DNA of 64,000 bases, taken from contig JAMPIT010000539.1 in assembly GCA_026261815.1 (NCBI GenBank), positions 5,224,501-5,288,500 on the forward strand. Reading direction: 5' to 3'. The notes under the pieces are model-generated. The model was not told the DNA's origin. It saw nothing but the letters and a program-made list of their open reading frames with translations, and made no database searches. Origin of the DNA: Monarcha castaneiventris obscurior. Lineage: Eukaryota > Chordata > Aves > Passeriformes > Monarchidae. The first letter of the stretch is position 1. Each line of letters starts with the position of its first letter. The position numbers and the translations under genes were made by a program. Below, one piece after another: positions 36,689-49,200 of this stretch.

Positions 36689-39659
36689 GTAAGTGAGGGT
36701 ATTAAAAGGTTGGCTGGAGGCCAAGCTGCAATAATATAGCACTTTGGGGAAATAGTGCATGTTGGACACTTTAGATGTGCATTAACCACACAGGAGGAAA
36801 CAGCTACAGATGTTGAGAGGTTAATTACTGTGAGTGAAACAAACCAGCAAAGGTGGTGTCAAATTAGCCTACCTGACTGTGTCTTGTGAGCAACTGAAAC
36901 ACTGATAGGGATTGCAGAAAGTAGTTAAGTTTAGAATCAGTCTTGATAAATAATATGTTAATTATCTTAATAGTTACATTTAACTCAATGATATTAATTA
37001 GATACATTTTAAAATTAACTTTTCTCATTTATTATCAGCAAAAGTCACAGTTTTCTGAACAAAAATGTTAGTCAGTTAAAATATAAGTTCCACTTCAGTA
37101 CTCTGGCCAGTATGGCAACATAAATCCCATTTCATGGCAGAGGGACTCAGATCCAAGCCAGATCAATGAGATGTGGCAAAATCAATGTATTTAATTTCAG
37201 AGACATGATCCTGCCTCTGTGACATAACTGACCCTGCAGACATCTTCCCTTTAGGTTCTTCACACATCTACAGTCATGCCAAGAGCTGCCTCACATTCCT
37301 TGGGGATGATTAGATGCAAATCCAGTCAGTGCCCTGTTAAAACCCCTATGGAAATTTTCTGGTGGAAATTCTCAGGGTGCACCTAGTAAAGGATCACAGA
37401 CAAGTTCCAGCTGCTGATTCTTTAATTTGCACCCGAAGGAAGAACTACTACCCTTCTTCCATATACTAATGTAGAGGCCAGAGGATTTGTGCAGGAAATG
37501 GGAGATCTGAATTGGTTTTCTTTGCCTGCCAGAAGGATTTAAAGCCATGGCTTCTCAGGACAGAGCTACATTAAGTACCGTTTGTGATATTTTGAAAGAA
37601 ATATGTAAGCTTCTGTCCATAGGGCAGGAAAGGAAGAGCTTCCAAGGAGGAGGTGTAATCTCTCACAGCACTGAGTAAAGGCTTCCCTCTCCTGTCTCTT
37701 ACCCTCTGTGCAAACACTTCTGTCAAAAGCTTCTCTTGATTTGCTAGAATGCAGCAGTTTCCAACTCTTGGATTTTGGATGTCATTCAAGGAGTTTAACT
37801 CTCTGTATAAAAGATACCTCAGTGCCTAACAGGATTTACTACACCTAACTCTAAACCCCTACAACAGAAGTAAAACTGCAACTAGCTCAGGTGACTCGAA
37901 TCCATTACTAGATCTGCAATTAGCAGATTTGCAGCAATTAGTAAAGGAGGCAGTTTCTCAGCAGAGGTGTCAGATTGCTGTGTCCTAATGATTACAAAGA
38001 GTTAAGATGACCCGTGCATCCCAGAACACTGCTGATCCTAGCCCCAGCTTCCCCCAGTTGATTTTGCACCATGTGTGCTGGATATTGTAGAACAAAGCTC
38101 TGCTCCTGCTCTGGGTCTGTCCCTTCTCTAAGCCCTAAGAGTTAGGTGAGCTTTTCCATTCCAGGGTGGCAGGCATCCAGCTGTCCATCTCAGAGGCACG
38201 GCTTGTTTTATGTGACAAGGGGAAATGCACACCGAGAGAATCTTAATCTCACAGGAGGAGCCTTTACTAACTGTTGCCTCAACAAAAGCTTAGCAAGGGC
38301 TAGAGATTTATAACTGGACTGCACTGCTGACTTCATCAGGAAAGATGCATGAACCTCTTGCAAGCTGTAATCTATGTGCAGTAAAACCAAGGCACCAGGA
38401 ATAACTTTGCTTTTTTTCAGAGCATCATGAGCATGGGAGCTTCTTTGATTGAAAGATTCAGTGTGCCTGAGACATTCATGTAAAATAAAGCACTTTTGAG
38501 ATTCCAATAGCAAAATGGATGTGCAACAAGAAGTTAGATTTTTCTTTGCCTAAATTGTAATTCTCCTGATAAATGCTTGGATTTTTAACATGCAGGTCCT
38601 TAACCTCAGGTCATTCCATTCCTGCTGAGAGGAAACATACTATCTCAGTGCTGGGTTAATGGAACTAGGAGCTTTTTGAAGCATGAATAGCATTTGCTGT
38701 TATCTGGCTGAAGTGTGCTGTCCAGACAGATTTTTCTTGTGGTTAACCATCCTCCACTGAATAAAACACATTTTGACATGTCTATATACTGTTTTATGTT
38801 AATAACTATTCAATCACTTTGTTGAAAATAACTCTGCAGCACAACCCTCAAAGTTGTTTCCTGTCAGCCAATGAAATCATCTAATTTTCTGATAATTTAA
38901 GATATTCTACCACATGTATTTCCTCTTCATCAAGGTTTAATTCTGTTAGGCTCCATTTACATGTACCTAATCTGACTAATTGGACAGGATGTCCTAATAG
39001 TCAAACTTCTGCAGAACTCAGGGGATAATTTAGGTCTGCAAAAAGGCTGTTATATCTCAATTTGTGATTCATTAAAACACAGGAATTTTTAAATCTTACT
39101 TAATATCCTCTTTCAATCTTTGCGTCACATACAACAAAATTAAGTAAAGAGGATTTTTTAAATACCATTAATAAGTATATTCTCTGTATTTCCTCTTCTG
39201 TGGCTTCTTCAAGTCTTCCATCTTGTACATCCAGTGGCACTGCCAAGATTCTGACATGGAGGTACCTTGGGGTTTTCATGATGAAGAGGAAAGAAATTAA
39301 GAACTACTGGAAATCTGTGAAAGAAAATGCAACACAACTGAAAGCATTGCGAGGTCAGGTTGCAGAAGTGTGATCCCACATGTGGGTGGAGGCAAGGGAA
39401 AGTAGCTGTTAAATTTACTATCGTATTTTTGCCTGAACCAATAAAAGCAGCCTGTCTGTTCAAAGCAAGATAATCAGCACTGCAAAAGCTGGTGAAACAT
39501 TTTCCTCGAGTGAGGCACTGCAGGATGAGGTCAGCACTGTTTGTGAAGGAAGGTATGGAAAGGTTGAAAGTCATTTCAAAATACAGAGATGGCTGCTCTT
39601 ATTAACTTCACGGGCACTTGTGCTCAGTGCCCTTTGTCCTGTCAATCCCACATTGCCAG
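36689..39659. other. noncoding DNA, no gene seen
   Basis: Unique sequence. Positions 36945-37035 form a TAAT-rich patch with many homeodomain-type core words, which is weak evidence for an enhancer. An octamer word ATGCAAAT lies at about 37314. Open frames (121 codons at most) overlap on both strands and are not recognisable. Confidence 0.45.
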
Positions 39660-39795
39660 AAGGACTATTGGGATGCCCAGTTCTGGGAGCTGGCCTGATC
39701 AGCCATACAGGCACAGCTCATATGTTTGTGACAATGTGAAAACAGGAGCTGGCAGAATCAAAGAACCATGGAGGAAAGATATTTCACTTGAGCAG
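39660..39795 (+). other. second exon-like segment
   Basis: An acceptor-like CCTGTCAATCCCACATTGCCAG ends at 39659, preceded by a CCTTTGTCCTGTC tract. A donor GAGCAG/GTAAGGATA lies at 39796. The 136-nt segment is open in one frame, ending KEPWRKDISLEQ just before the donor. The acceptor is only fair. I do not recognise the peptide. It lies about 3 kb downstream of, and on the same strand as, the 36630 candidate, which is the only reason to connect the two. Confidence 0.2.
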
Positions 39796-41901
39796 GTAAG
39801 GATATAGCATTGCTGTGCTTCACTGCCCAGCATGTAAAACATCTGTTAAATTCCTCTGTTTTCTGTGTCCTTGTTGACATTCACAAAATTCTATTAGACA
39901 AGTGTATGCTAGTAAAATACCCCTTTTTGGTACTGTAGACTGAAATTCAGTACTTCCATTTGTTTTAGCAGCTGACATAATAGAATAATTTTGTACTGTG
40001 ATGTCCTCCAGTTGTCCTCTACTGAAATCTAAGCTATTGTGCTGAGGGGCTGAATACAAAAGGTAATTTTCAGATAGATGCATCCCAGGAAACCTTAGAC
40101 AAAACTTCTTTGCACGTACAACAGATGCCTACCAGACTTGTAACCTCAAAACTTAGCTGTATTTCAAAATGGGTAAATCAGTTATTTGTGCTCTTTATAT
40201 ACTGCTGCATGTGGTTATCTCTAAGCAAAATGGAGACATCACTTCAGCCTTCAGAATGCTGTGCATGTATCTCTGCCTTGGTGTGTGCTTGTGTGTACAT
40301 AAATGCACTCTCTCGGTCTCTCTCCACCCCCATAAACACACACAACGTGGTTGTTCAGCCTGTAAAGAAGGAAATGCAGATCTGCCATTTTGATGTGTGC
40401 ATTGGTTTAATTTAGTTGTAGCTGTCATTTGGTGCTCTGGGGTAATTTTGAAAATTACAGCGAAAAGTTCATGACATTTTATAATAGAATAAGGGAATTT
40501 TTAATTATTATTATTATAGGAACAGGGAAAGATTGCTAAGATTGCTACTACTCTTATTACAAAGTGAAGGCCAAGTCATAAAAGGGTGTTGAATAGATAG
40601 CTTAGGAAATAGGGAGCCTTTTCTTTTCCAGAGCTGAGATTATACTGCCACATGACAGCCATTTCACATTGCTGAACTCTGTTCCCTCACCACAAATCAC
40701 ATCAGTAAAACAACTTCCATGTAACAGGATTCCTGAAAGCAAGAAAGTGATTATTTGACAAAACTGCATTTCTGTTTTCTAATTATTTGCACAGCACATA
40801 TGTGTTTGTGTGTTAGTTTGGTGTTTTTCACTTTTTGAAGGATCTATGTTGAAAGAGCCATTGTTTCTTTCAATGAGCAGAATCTGAGCAGAGTAGATAT
40901 CTTCATGTCTTTGAGAAAATGAGATAGCTTTGAAATCTCAGAATTTAAGTGGCACTGTGACACTGCAAGACCACATGTAGCTTCTGAAGGTACCAAGATA
41001 AAAGACAGAGCTGGGACACTCCCTATGGTGAAAAAGAAGGGAACTTCTGTATCTGATGTGCAGAAGGTACCTCAAGTACCCAGGTTCAGTCTGGCCTCCT
41101 TGAGCAAAGTCTCAGCCAAAACTGTAGTTCATATAGTACTTTAAATATTCTAATGGCTTTCATGGATATACCGTGGGTGAAAAAGAGGTGAGGAAAGAAT
41201 GAAAAGACTTTCTTTTACTTTTTTCTCATGTAGCAGCTTCCTGCTTTGACTTTTCACCAGGATTAATGCAACTAAACATGATCATTTTACCACTTGGTTC
41301 TCCACGTGATTTTGTGTATGATCAGCCAAAGCTCTTTTTCTTTCTTTTTATTCTTTAGCTTTGATCTTTTATAATCAAAACCAGAAAAGATAAGTGCATA
41401 GACGGTGCATTGCTCACAGGATCAGAAGTGTATGAAATTGAGAATAAACCTTTAGCCAAGAGTTACTTCAAACAAATTGTGTGTAGCAGGTAAAGCTGAG
41501 TAAAAAGACGTTGCTTGTAAAGGGGAATGCATGTGAGCCCATTTTGGGGCCAAACCTTCACAAAGGGATGCTGGAAGAAATGCTGCCAGCCATGGAAACT
41601 GATACTCACAGAAAGGACAAATGCCACATAGTTGGAGGAAAAATGTTTCCTGGACACAAATAGAAACAGAAAATATAAACCGTAAAAGATGTATTGAATG
41701 AAGCATTCACTGTGGAGTAATTTTCCAGTGCTACTGTGACTGCTGTTGTCTTTGTAACTTCAGCCTATTTCTGTTAAGCCTGCAGATAGATACAGACAAT
41801 ATCTATAGGGTTGGTAAGCTTGCTATCACACAAGATTTCCTCTGATGTGGCCTAAATGTCAACAAGATGAGCATATACAGTTTATTTTCAGTTTTGAAAA
41901 T
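39796..41901. other. noncoding DNA, no gene seen
   Basis: Unique AT-rich sequence with an ATT triplet run near 40506-40518 and a short CA patch near 40333. No recognisable gene or transposon. Confidence 0.5.
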
Positions 41902-41963
41902 AACCAAATCAAGACCAACAGAGAAATCAAGAAACCAAATCAAGAAAGCAACCAACAGAGATG
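41902..41963. repeat. two-copy imperfect 31-bp tandem repeat
   Basis: AACCAAATCAAGACCAACAG at 41902 recurs 31 bp later as AACCAAATCAAGAAAGCAAC. A CCAACAGAGA word lies in both copies but is shifted. It is a purine/A-rich local duplication of no evident function. Confidence 0.6.
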
Positions 41964-42756
41964 TAGTCAAAAGCTTTTAATCTTGGCTCAGAAAACATAC
42001 AAGCACAAAATTCTAAAGGGAGAAATGTTTATGAATGTTTATGAAATGGCAAAGTCATGCTTTTACTTCCTTGTTTTCACAATACGTACTTTGCGTGTCT
42101 CCATAAATTTGAGAATGCTCATACAGAACAGATGACTAAAAGAGATTTGCACCAAAAGCTCTAGATTTATGCTTACCAATTGCTGAACCCAGCAACACTG
42201 AAAGATTTGCTGTAGTAGTTTGACTTGAATGGTTATGTCAGTTCCCATCAATACAACTAATGTTTGTGCAGCCTGAGCTTCAACATGAACGAGAATGAAG
42301 AACATTGTTTATTGGGGCTATCTGAAAGCCATTCTTGTGGAGCAGGCAAGAAAGAACAGCTGTTACCTCTCGTAGACAACTTCTGTTACTCTGTACCCAT
42401 GTAATGGAACAAGGAATTCCTCTGATTTCCTTCCTGGAGCATAAGCAGTGACACAGAGGCAGACGGGAATAGGGCAGGAATGGGGGAAGGAATGGGCAGA
42501 CACCTTGGCTCTGTCTCTGCCAGACCATTGGCAATGAGAGATGAATAAAATCACCACTTTCTCAGCTGCTCTTCCCAGGAAAAAGCAGAGGCATTCATCA
42601 AATCTATGTCAGCTCCATGCTTTGGAAAAAGACACCTGAAAGTGCTGGATGTTTATGTTATCTGCTGATATTTACATCTGCATGAGATCCTTGTTTCCAT
42701 CCCAGTGCACACAGATCAGATTAAAGCTGAAACCTAACTAGCATGGATTGAGTACA
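41964..42756. other. noncoding DNA, no gene seen
   Basis: Unique sequence upstream of the inverted CR1 copy. No recognisable feature apart from a doubled ATGTTTATGA word near 42025-42045. Confidence 0.5.
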
Positions 42757-43370
42757 AAATAGAATCAGAGAATGGCTTGGGTTGGAAGGCACCTCAAAGG
42801 TCATTTATTTCCAATCCCCCTGCTACATACAGGGACACCTTCCACTATCCCAGGTTTCTCCAAGCCTCATCCTGTGCTTGAACACTTCCAGGGATGGAGC
42901 AGCCACAACTTCTCTGGGAAACCCATGCCAGTGCCTCACCAGCCTCACAGGAAAGAATTTCTTCCTAATATCTAACCTTAACCTGCCCTCTGAGAGTTTT
43001 AAACCATTCCACCTTGTCCTGTAACATGTTCTTGTAAATACTCTCTCCATCTTTCCTGCAGGTACTGAAAGCTGCAGTTAGGTCACCCCTGATCTCCTTC
43101 ATGGCCTCCTCTGGACTTGGTCCCACAGCTCCATGTCATTCCTGTGCTGTGACCCCAGAGCTGGATGCTGCACTACAAATGGGGTCTCATGTGCCTGGAA
43201 GGGCAGAATCCCCTCCCTGCCCTGCTGTTTTGCTGCAGCTCAGGACACATTTGGGGCTTTCTGGGCTGTGAATGCACATGGCTGGGTCATGTCCAGCCTC
43301 TCATCCACCAGCACAACCAACTCCTTTCCTGCAGGGCTGCTCCTGATCTGTTCCTCCCCTAGCCCATTTT
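42757..43370 (-). mobile_element. CR1 LINE, 3' end fragment (inverted)
   Basis: This is a minus-strand CR1 copy. On the plus strand it starts with the reverse-complemented tail AGAATCAGAGAATGGCTTGG, then TTGGAAGGCACCTCAAAGGT. Next come the reverse of the ORF2 C-terminus and, further right, the more upstream ORF2 part with CATGTCCAGCCTCTCATCCA. On the minus strand, frame 42823-43050 reads the conserved [20 protein letters not shown] stretch, followed by [14 protein letters not shown], which is the usual extreme C-terminus of the CR1 ORF2 protein. The ORF2 part upstream is interrupted. This is the longest CR1 fragment here (about 610 bp) and is 5'-truncated. The exact left limit of the element (right end on this strand) is blurred between 43368 and 43420. 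Confidence 0.93.
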
Positions 43371-44370
43371 ACTCTGCTAATCTGAGATTAGTCTTTGTCA
43401 TATTTCCCCAGCCTCTGGCAATTAGCATGGTTTAGTTTAGATTTTGGATATTCAGTACCCTTAAAAGCCACACAATAATTTTCTCTAGTTATCTGTTAGG
43501 AGCCATACAACAGGGGTGAAACAGTGGCTCCAGCAAGCTGCCCTTGGACAGCAGCTGAGATGAGACTGATGTACATCTGTATGTCTGATCACCTGGGCCT
43601 AGACCCTGTAAAAGGCTCCTCATCTGCAGTGAGAACAGAGTATTTCAGAGGATGAAGACCTCTGTGAATTCATATTAAGATATCATATATCACTTTGCTG
43701 TTCACTACTGAGCAAAATGAAAAGCCTAGCAACAAATTTTAACTGATTTCAAAAAGGCCCAGATCCAATTTTCCTCTGAAGTGTTTTACTGCCTCTCTAC
43801 CAGAGTAGGCTTACTGATTCTTTACTGGCATCCACCCAATTAGTATGCAGAAATTAACACTAATTAGAGAGCTACAGGAGCCTGATCTTGCTGTTGTTCA
43901 CAGAGCAATCTCTATTCCATTTAAGCAATGCTACAAGGGGGTCATGTGGAGCTGAAATGGTGTCTCCCAGCTGCAGCAATGTGCAAGTCAAAGGTAGCTG
44001 CTCTGTGTACAACACCTAGTTTTGTGAAACAGGCTTTTTAATGGACAAGCACAGTGCTGAGTTTTCAGGAACTGATGCAATATTTGTAAAGGACAGTGAT
44101 TAATGTAACTTTGGGGAAAGAACACGGAACTGGATGATGGGACAAAGCTGGATGCAGTCCAAAGTTCTGTCTCCAATATGAGTGGTGGATCCTAGGCAAG
44201 AGATCATGTCCTCCATATGTCTCAGTTTGCACATGCCAACTTTTGCTTTTGAAGAGCTTAGAGAAGCATTTAACTACATAAGTAGGTATTTTGTATATTG
44301 GAATATGGTAAACACATGATGCTTTATATAATTTGAGCTATGGAGTTTTTTCCTTCATTTCCAGGAATTG
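43371..44370. other. noncoding DNA, no gene seen
   Basis: Unique sequence next to the CR1 fragment. No open frame of note and no repeat recognised. Confidence 0.5.
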
Positions 44371-44455
44371 TGGGTTTGGTTGTTGGGGGGTTTTTGTTTG
44401 TTTATGGTTTTGTTTGGGTTTCAGTTTGTTTGGAGGTTTTGGGGATTTTTGTTTT
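44371..44455 (+). repeat. G/T-rich low-complexity block
   Basis: About 85 bp composed almost only of T and G on the plus strand, with G runs of 3, 6, 3 and 4 separated by T-rich loops (TGGGTTTGG, TTGGGGGG, TTTGGGTTT, TTGGGGATT). The strand asymmetry is extreme. Loop lengths are long, so a G-quadruplex is possible but not compelling. Confidence 0.85.
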
Positions 44456-45074
44456 CTACTTGTAATTTGTATTATTTTGATTTTTTAAAAAATTTTGATG
44501 GCTAACATCTAAAAATGCAAATTTTTAAAAAGTTCAGCTGAGTATCATCTTAACTATGGTCATTTTGTTTTCATTGTGTATGGTTCCTATTTTGAAAATT
44601 TTTTAAATTTTTCTCTCTATAAGTTGGAATGACCTAGTTTAACTAGAGACAGAACTTAGAGAGAAAGACTTTTTCAGAGCAAAGTGATTAAATTATTTGG
44701 ATTCCTCACATGTTCTGCCACTGTATTAATAAAGACCAGGATGCCAGAGTATGCTATAAAGACCTTTTCCTCCCCATGGATGAAGTCCTGCATGAAAAAA
44801 TCTGTACTCACTATACACCCAGGAAATATGGTTTAGGTTCAATTATTTCAAGCTTAGTTGCTTTGTCAGAAAAAACCAAAAGCTAACACGATGTCCCTTG
44901 CCTTTAGTACATGTAGTGCCTTGATCCATTTACAAGTGCCGAAGAACATTCCGTGTTCCTCAGTGACGCCGGTTTGTACCTGCTGCTGCATCCCACCCGA
45001 GCAACAATAAATCAGTCATCCAAAATGTCACCAGTGGGTGGATTAGTAGGAGTTAAAGAAGAGTTCATGTCCTT
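44456..45074. other. noncoding DNA, no gene seen
   Basis: AT-rich unique sequence leading into the CR1 pair. No gene or RNA recognised. Confidence 0.5.
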
Positions 45075-45247
45075 GCAGGTGTGAGAGCTGCAAAGGAAAC
45101 TTCTTCCCCGGAGGAGTGGCTCAGCATTGGAGCAGCCTGCTCAGGGACATGGTGCTCTAAGCTCTGGTTTAGTGGGTGTGGTTGTTCAGTCAAAGGATGG
45201 ACTTGGTGATCTTGAAGATCTTTTCCAGCCTTAAGGATTCCATGACT
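45075..45247 (+). mobile_element. CR1 LINE, short 3' end fragment
   Basis: A diverged plus-strand CR1 tail. GAAACTTCTTCCCCGGAGGA is followed by GGAGCAGCCTGCTCAGGGAC, GTCAAAGGATGGACTTGGTG, ATCTTTTCCAGCCTTAAGGA and TTCCATGACTC, in the order of the CR1 ORF2 end and 3' UTR. It stops about 10 bp before the next CR1 copy in the same orientation. It is more diverged than that copy, which suggests an older insertion. Confidence 0.8.
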
Positions 45248-45257
45248 CTTATTCCAT

Positions 45258-45795
45258 TTGCACCTTGAGTGCTGTGTCCAGTTCTGGGCCCCTCAATTTA
45301 GGAAGGACATTGAGATGCTCAAACACATCCAGAGGAGGGCAACAAGGCTGGTGAAGGGCTTGGAACACAGGCCCTATGAGGAACGGCTGAGGGAGCTGGG
45401 GTTTTTTAGCCTGGAAAAAAGGAGGCTCAGGGGAGACCTTATCAGTCTCTATAAATACCTGAAACATGGCTGTGGCCAGGTGGGGGTTGGTCTCTTCTCA
45501 CAGACAACCACTGACAAAACGAGAGGACTCAGTCTTAAGCTGAGCCAGGGGAAGTTTAGGTTAGACATCAGGAAAAAAATCTTCACTGAAAGAATGATTG
45601 GGCACTGGAATCATCTGCCTGGGGAGGTGATAGAGTCACTGTCCCTGGATGTGTTTACAAAATAAACTGGAAGTAGCATTCAGTGCCATGGTTTAGTTGA
45701 TAAGGAGGTGTTAGGTTAGGTCATGCGTTGGACTTGATGGTCTCAAAGGTCTTTTCCAGGCTGGTTCATTCTGTGATTCTGTGGTTCTATTCTTG
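45258..45795 (+). mobile_element. CR1 LINE, 3' end with open ORF2 C-terminus
   Basis: This is the best preserved CR1 copy in the window. The frame 45258-45665 is open for 135 codons and covers the C-terminal end of the ORF2 polyprotein, beyond the reverse transcriptase core. It includes [40 protein letters not shown] and [20 protein letters not shown]. The stop is followed by the 3' UTR (AGTGCCATGGTTTAGTTGAT, GGTTAGGTCATGCGTTGGAC, GTCTTTTCCAGGCTGG) and the tail TTCTGTGATTCTGTGGTTCT. The endonuclease and polymerase domains are absent, so it is a dead 5'-truncated copy and the open frame is only a sign of young age. It abuts an older CR1 tail on its left. Confidence 0.95.
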
Positions 45796-45822
45796 CCCCA
45801 TTCTTGTCCTCTTTCCTTGCAG

Positions 45823-46276
45823 ACTCAGAGAGCCACTGTTGGAGCTAAATTACCCAGTGAGGGTGTTGTGCTCCAGGTGTGAGTGCAGGGGTGGTTACAG
45901 AGAGCTGTGCACTTGTGCTGCTTGTGACCCCTGCTTTGGGAGCCCCCAGCCCCCGTGTGTAGCTGTGGCTGTGACTGAGCTAACAAGCTGTGCTGAATTC
46001 CGTGGGCAGGGAGCCACGCTGGCATGGCTGTGCAGTTTCCAGGCTGAGGCTGGGTTGTGATCCACCAGGCTGAGCACTGGCAGAGCCAGTGTTGGATCGC
46101 CTGCACCCTTTCATCTGCACTGCTTGTCTTTTGGCAGACTGGGGAAGACAGTAATGGATCAGCAACTCTTGGTGTACATTTGGAAGGTGACTTTTCTGAA
46201 CATGACGCATGGGAAATGCTTATTTCCTCCATCTCCTCCCTTTCCAAATAAAAAAAAAAAAAACAAAACAAAAAAA
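45823..46276 (+). other. possible transcript 3' end: acceptor-like site to AATAAA and A run
   Basis: A strong acceptor-like tract (TTGTCCTCTTTCCTTGCAG) ends at 45822, 27 bp after the CR1 tail. About 425 bp later AATAAA (46247-46252) merges into a 14-base A run and an interrupted A-rich tail to 46276. This could be a terminal exon whose signal borders a genomic A run, or a retrotransposed 3' end, or coincidence. The frames inside (110 and 155 codons on opposite strands) overlap and are not recognisable. Because the A run is encoded in the genome, oligo-dT primed cDNA libraries could misprime here. Confidence 0.2.
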
Positions 46277-49200
46277 GAATGAGGTTCTGCATAATCCTGA
46301 AAATTCATGTAGATACATTAAGTTGTTTTCTGTTTATCCATGAGACATCTGATATGATCTATATAAAGACGAATTATTATAACAGAAGTGTTGCTTATTA
46401 GGATCTAAGGGAATAGATAGTGTTAAAAATAAAGGTACAAATTACCATTTAATATGGTTGAAAAATGATGGGCATCTTTTGGCACATAAACCCTTCATTA
46501 GTTTGGATAGCCTTTCTTTTTCAAATTTGGCGATAACTTTTGTGCCTGAAAATGTCTGTGTTTCTGTAATAATATCAGCTGGTCCAAGATGAAATCATAG
46601 TAGGAGAATATTCAAAACTTTTAGTGCAGAATACGCCTGTCTTCACATACATAATGACAGCTTGTTTCAACTTGGATACAGCTGACTGTATTAGACATCA
46701 AGGCTAAGCCAAGCAAGTTTATTTGGAATACTGGGAATGGAATTTGTTAGTTTGGACTGCAGAATGAGTTAGCATAACCCACAGAAATTTTGCCTTTTTC
46801 CCCTACTGCCTGGTGAAAGATAAACCAGTTCCATTCTGATCTGAAGATAATGACAAGTTGCACAGATTTAGGTGAGCACTTCTGTCTTGAATCTGGTGGT
46901 ATTCTAATTTGCATCAGCTGGGTTCAACCATGTTCTCATAAATTCTTTTATGTTCGGCTTCTCTATTTAGTGGATTCCTCACAGAAATGTTGTGTTTTAT
47001 AGAAGCTTTCAAGAAAAAAATGAAACACAAACACCTGCATTTTCACCCACCCTCGATAGAGACAAGGTACATAATTTATGTGAACTGAACCTATGCACTT
47101 CCCTCATTCTGCACCCACTTGTGATGTGATCTGACAGCGTGGCTTGAACCTGCTCATGACAGCACTGCCAGATATTACTGTGTGGGTGAAAAAATGGGTG
47201 TAATGGAACAGAACTGATGGGGCAATATCCTTCAAATTTCTTCATATCCATTGCATTGGTGTGAACTAAACGTGATATCACAAAACAATGCCCTGTAGAT
47301 TGATCTAGGAGATATCACTGAGGGAAGTTCAGACCTGTTTAACTCCACGGATTCCTGCAATATTTTCAACAAATATGAATGGTAAAGGTCCAAGCCACAC
47401 TTGCTTGTTTCTGGGATTTGGATTGCTGATGGCTCTAGTCATGAGATTTTTTTTCTTAACTCATGTGTGTTTGAAATGTTGCTTAGTCTTCAAAGTTGTC
47501 CTCATTAAATAGGGGATAAGATGTGTGCATCAAATAGATCGTGAGCACATAAAATCATCCCATGAAAAGATGGAAAAAGTGACTGCTTGTTTATCTATGA
47601 GAAATTACTGTGGACAATTTTTCTCATGAAAATTCAGCTTTCACATGAAGAATGAATTATTGTGGTAACACTGGCAGGAGTTTGACTGTTACAGAGTTTC
47701 CATGTCGATAGTGAAACTGTCAAATAGAGGAGCAAAAGGCCTATAATTTTAGTCTTATGTAGAGTATCTGGTAACTTCCATGGTGAAGCAGAATGATTGG
47801 ATTCATGTATGGCTCTATTGTGGAGAGGCTTTTATTGAATCAAGGACATGGTGACATTCAAAAATCTACCAGTAAGGGCTACTATGCAGCTCATGGAATA
47901 AACAAATTAAGGAAGAATTAATAAACTGTCTCACAGAAAAGAGCATGTGGTGGAATCACCCCAAGGGACCTAAAAACAGTGTTCCACCAGATGGACTAGA
48001 GCAGAAACATCATCTGATCAGAACAATGTAGGCTTTTCTGTACAACAATAAATGTGCATGAACTTGTCTGTCCTGGAATTTTTTTTACATATTTCCCAGT
48101 ATCTTGTTTAGGAAAATCCTTCCTGAAACATTGCTGTTTCTGCACTTTCTTTTTTCAAAGCCCACTGCTTTGGAAAGCTTAGGGAGAACTTCATTAATAG
48201 AGCACTTTCAGCAGAGGGGTAAAGAAAATTAACCAGTGAAATTGTCTGGCTTCATTTTTTGATTTGTTTTGTTCTTTCTCTGTGACTAATGTCACTGTCA
48301 ATTAAAATTGAATTTCTCAGATATAAATGTTGACATCCTTCAGGCTTTACTTTCTCTTCCAAAACCCTATGGACAAACAGTAGAGACTGACTGTAGTCTT
48401 CTTCAAGGCAGTCTGAGAGCTTTCCTCATGAGACTCCAATCTCTGTCCAACAGCACACAGTAAAAACTACCCTCACTTCTTGAGGTGGAATTATAACAAA
48501 TTTGTTTTAATCAAAGTGTTTAAACTTGCAACCCGCTAATCTTTAAATGTGCTCAACACTACACAAAACAAGTGCAGAAAATTGCATACCTATTCTTATG
48601 ATTAAATTTGACTATGCTTATGCTATTGGACTAAATGAGCTGAATTTAATCTAATCTTTTCAAGTCCCTGGAACTTGTGCTCAAAACATGAGAGTGTTTA
48701 TCATGCATGATTGTTTTTCCTTTGTAGTGCTCTTCATTACTTCTGTTGCATTCTGCTTTTTACAGAGTCTAAATTCCCCTATAAGTATCAAAATTCATTT
48801 CAACACGCCAGAGAAGCAGCAGTAAGAAATACGAGCTTATATTGTGATAGACAAAGATGTATACAAGTCTTACTTTATAAAAAAGGAGTGAAATAAATAG
48901 AAGACCTTGGAGGGCAGAAAATAAGACACCCCAAGCCCTTGTTGTTTCGAAGCCTTTTGCATTTGAGGGACTAAACTGTTGTTGCTTCTACTCATGGACA
49001 TTGAATGCTCTTCTGTGCTGCCTGGTCCAGCAATCACCCATCTCTCAGCCTCCAGCTGACTGCATTTGGCTTCAAGCTGAGCAGTCCCTGGAGTGCTCCC
49101 CAAGAGGCAGGAGGTTGCTGGATTCTGTCCTGGGACAGCCCAGCCAGGTGCTGGATCTTGAAGAGCTCATGGGGCTGGGAAGGCACCAGGGGCTGCATCC

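Noticed and set aside
45825..46292. 155-codon minus-strand ORF
   Set aside because: It begins inside the poly-T complement of the A run and overlaps a plus-strand frame. There are no protein features.
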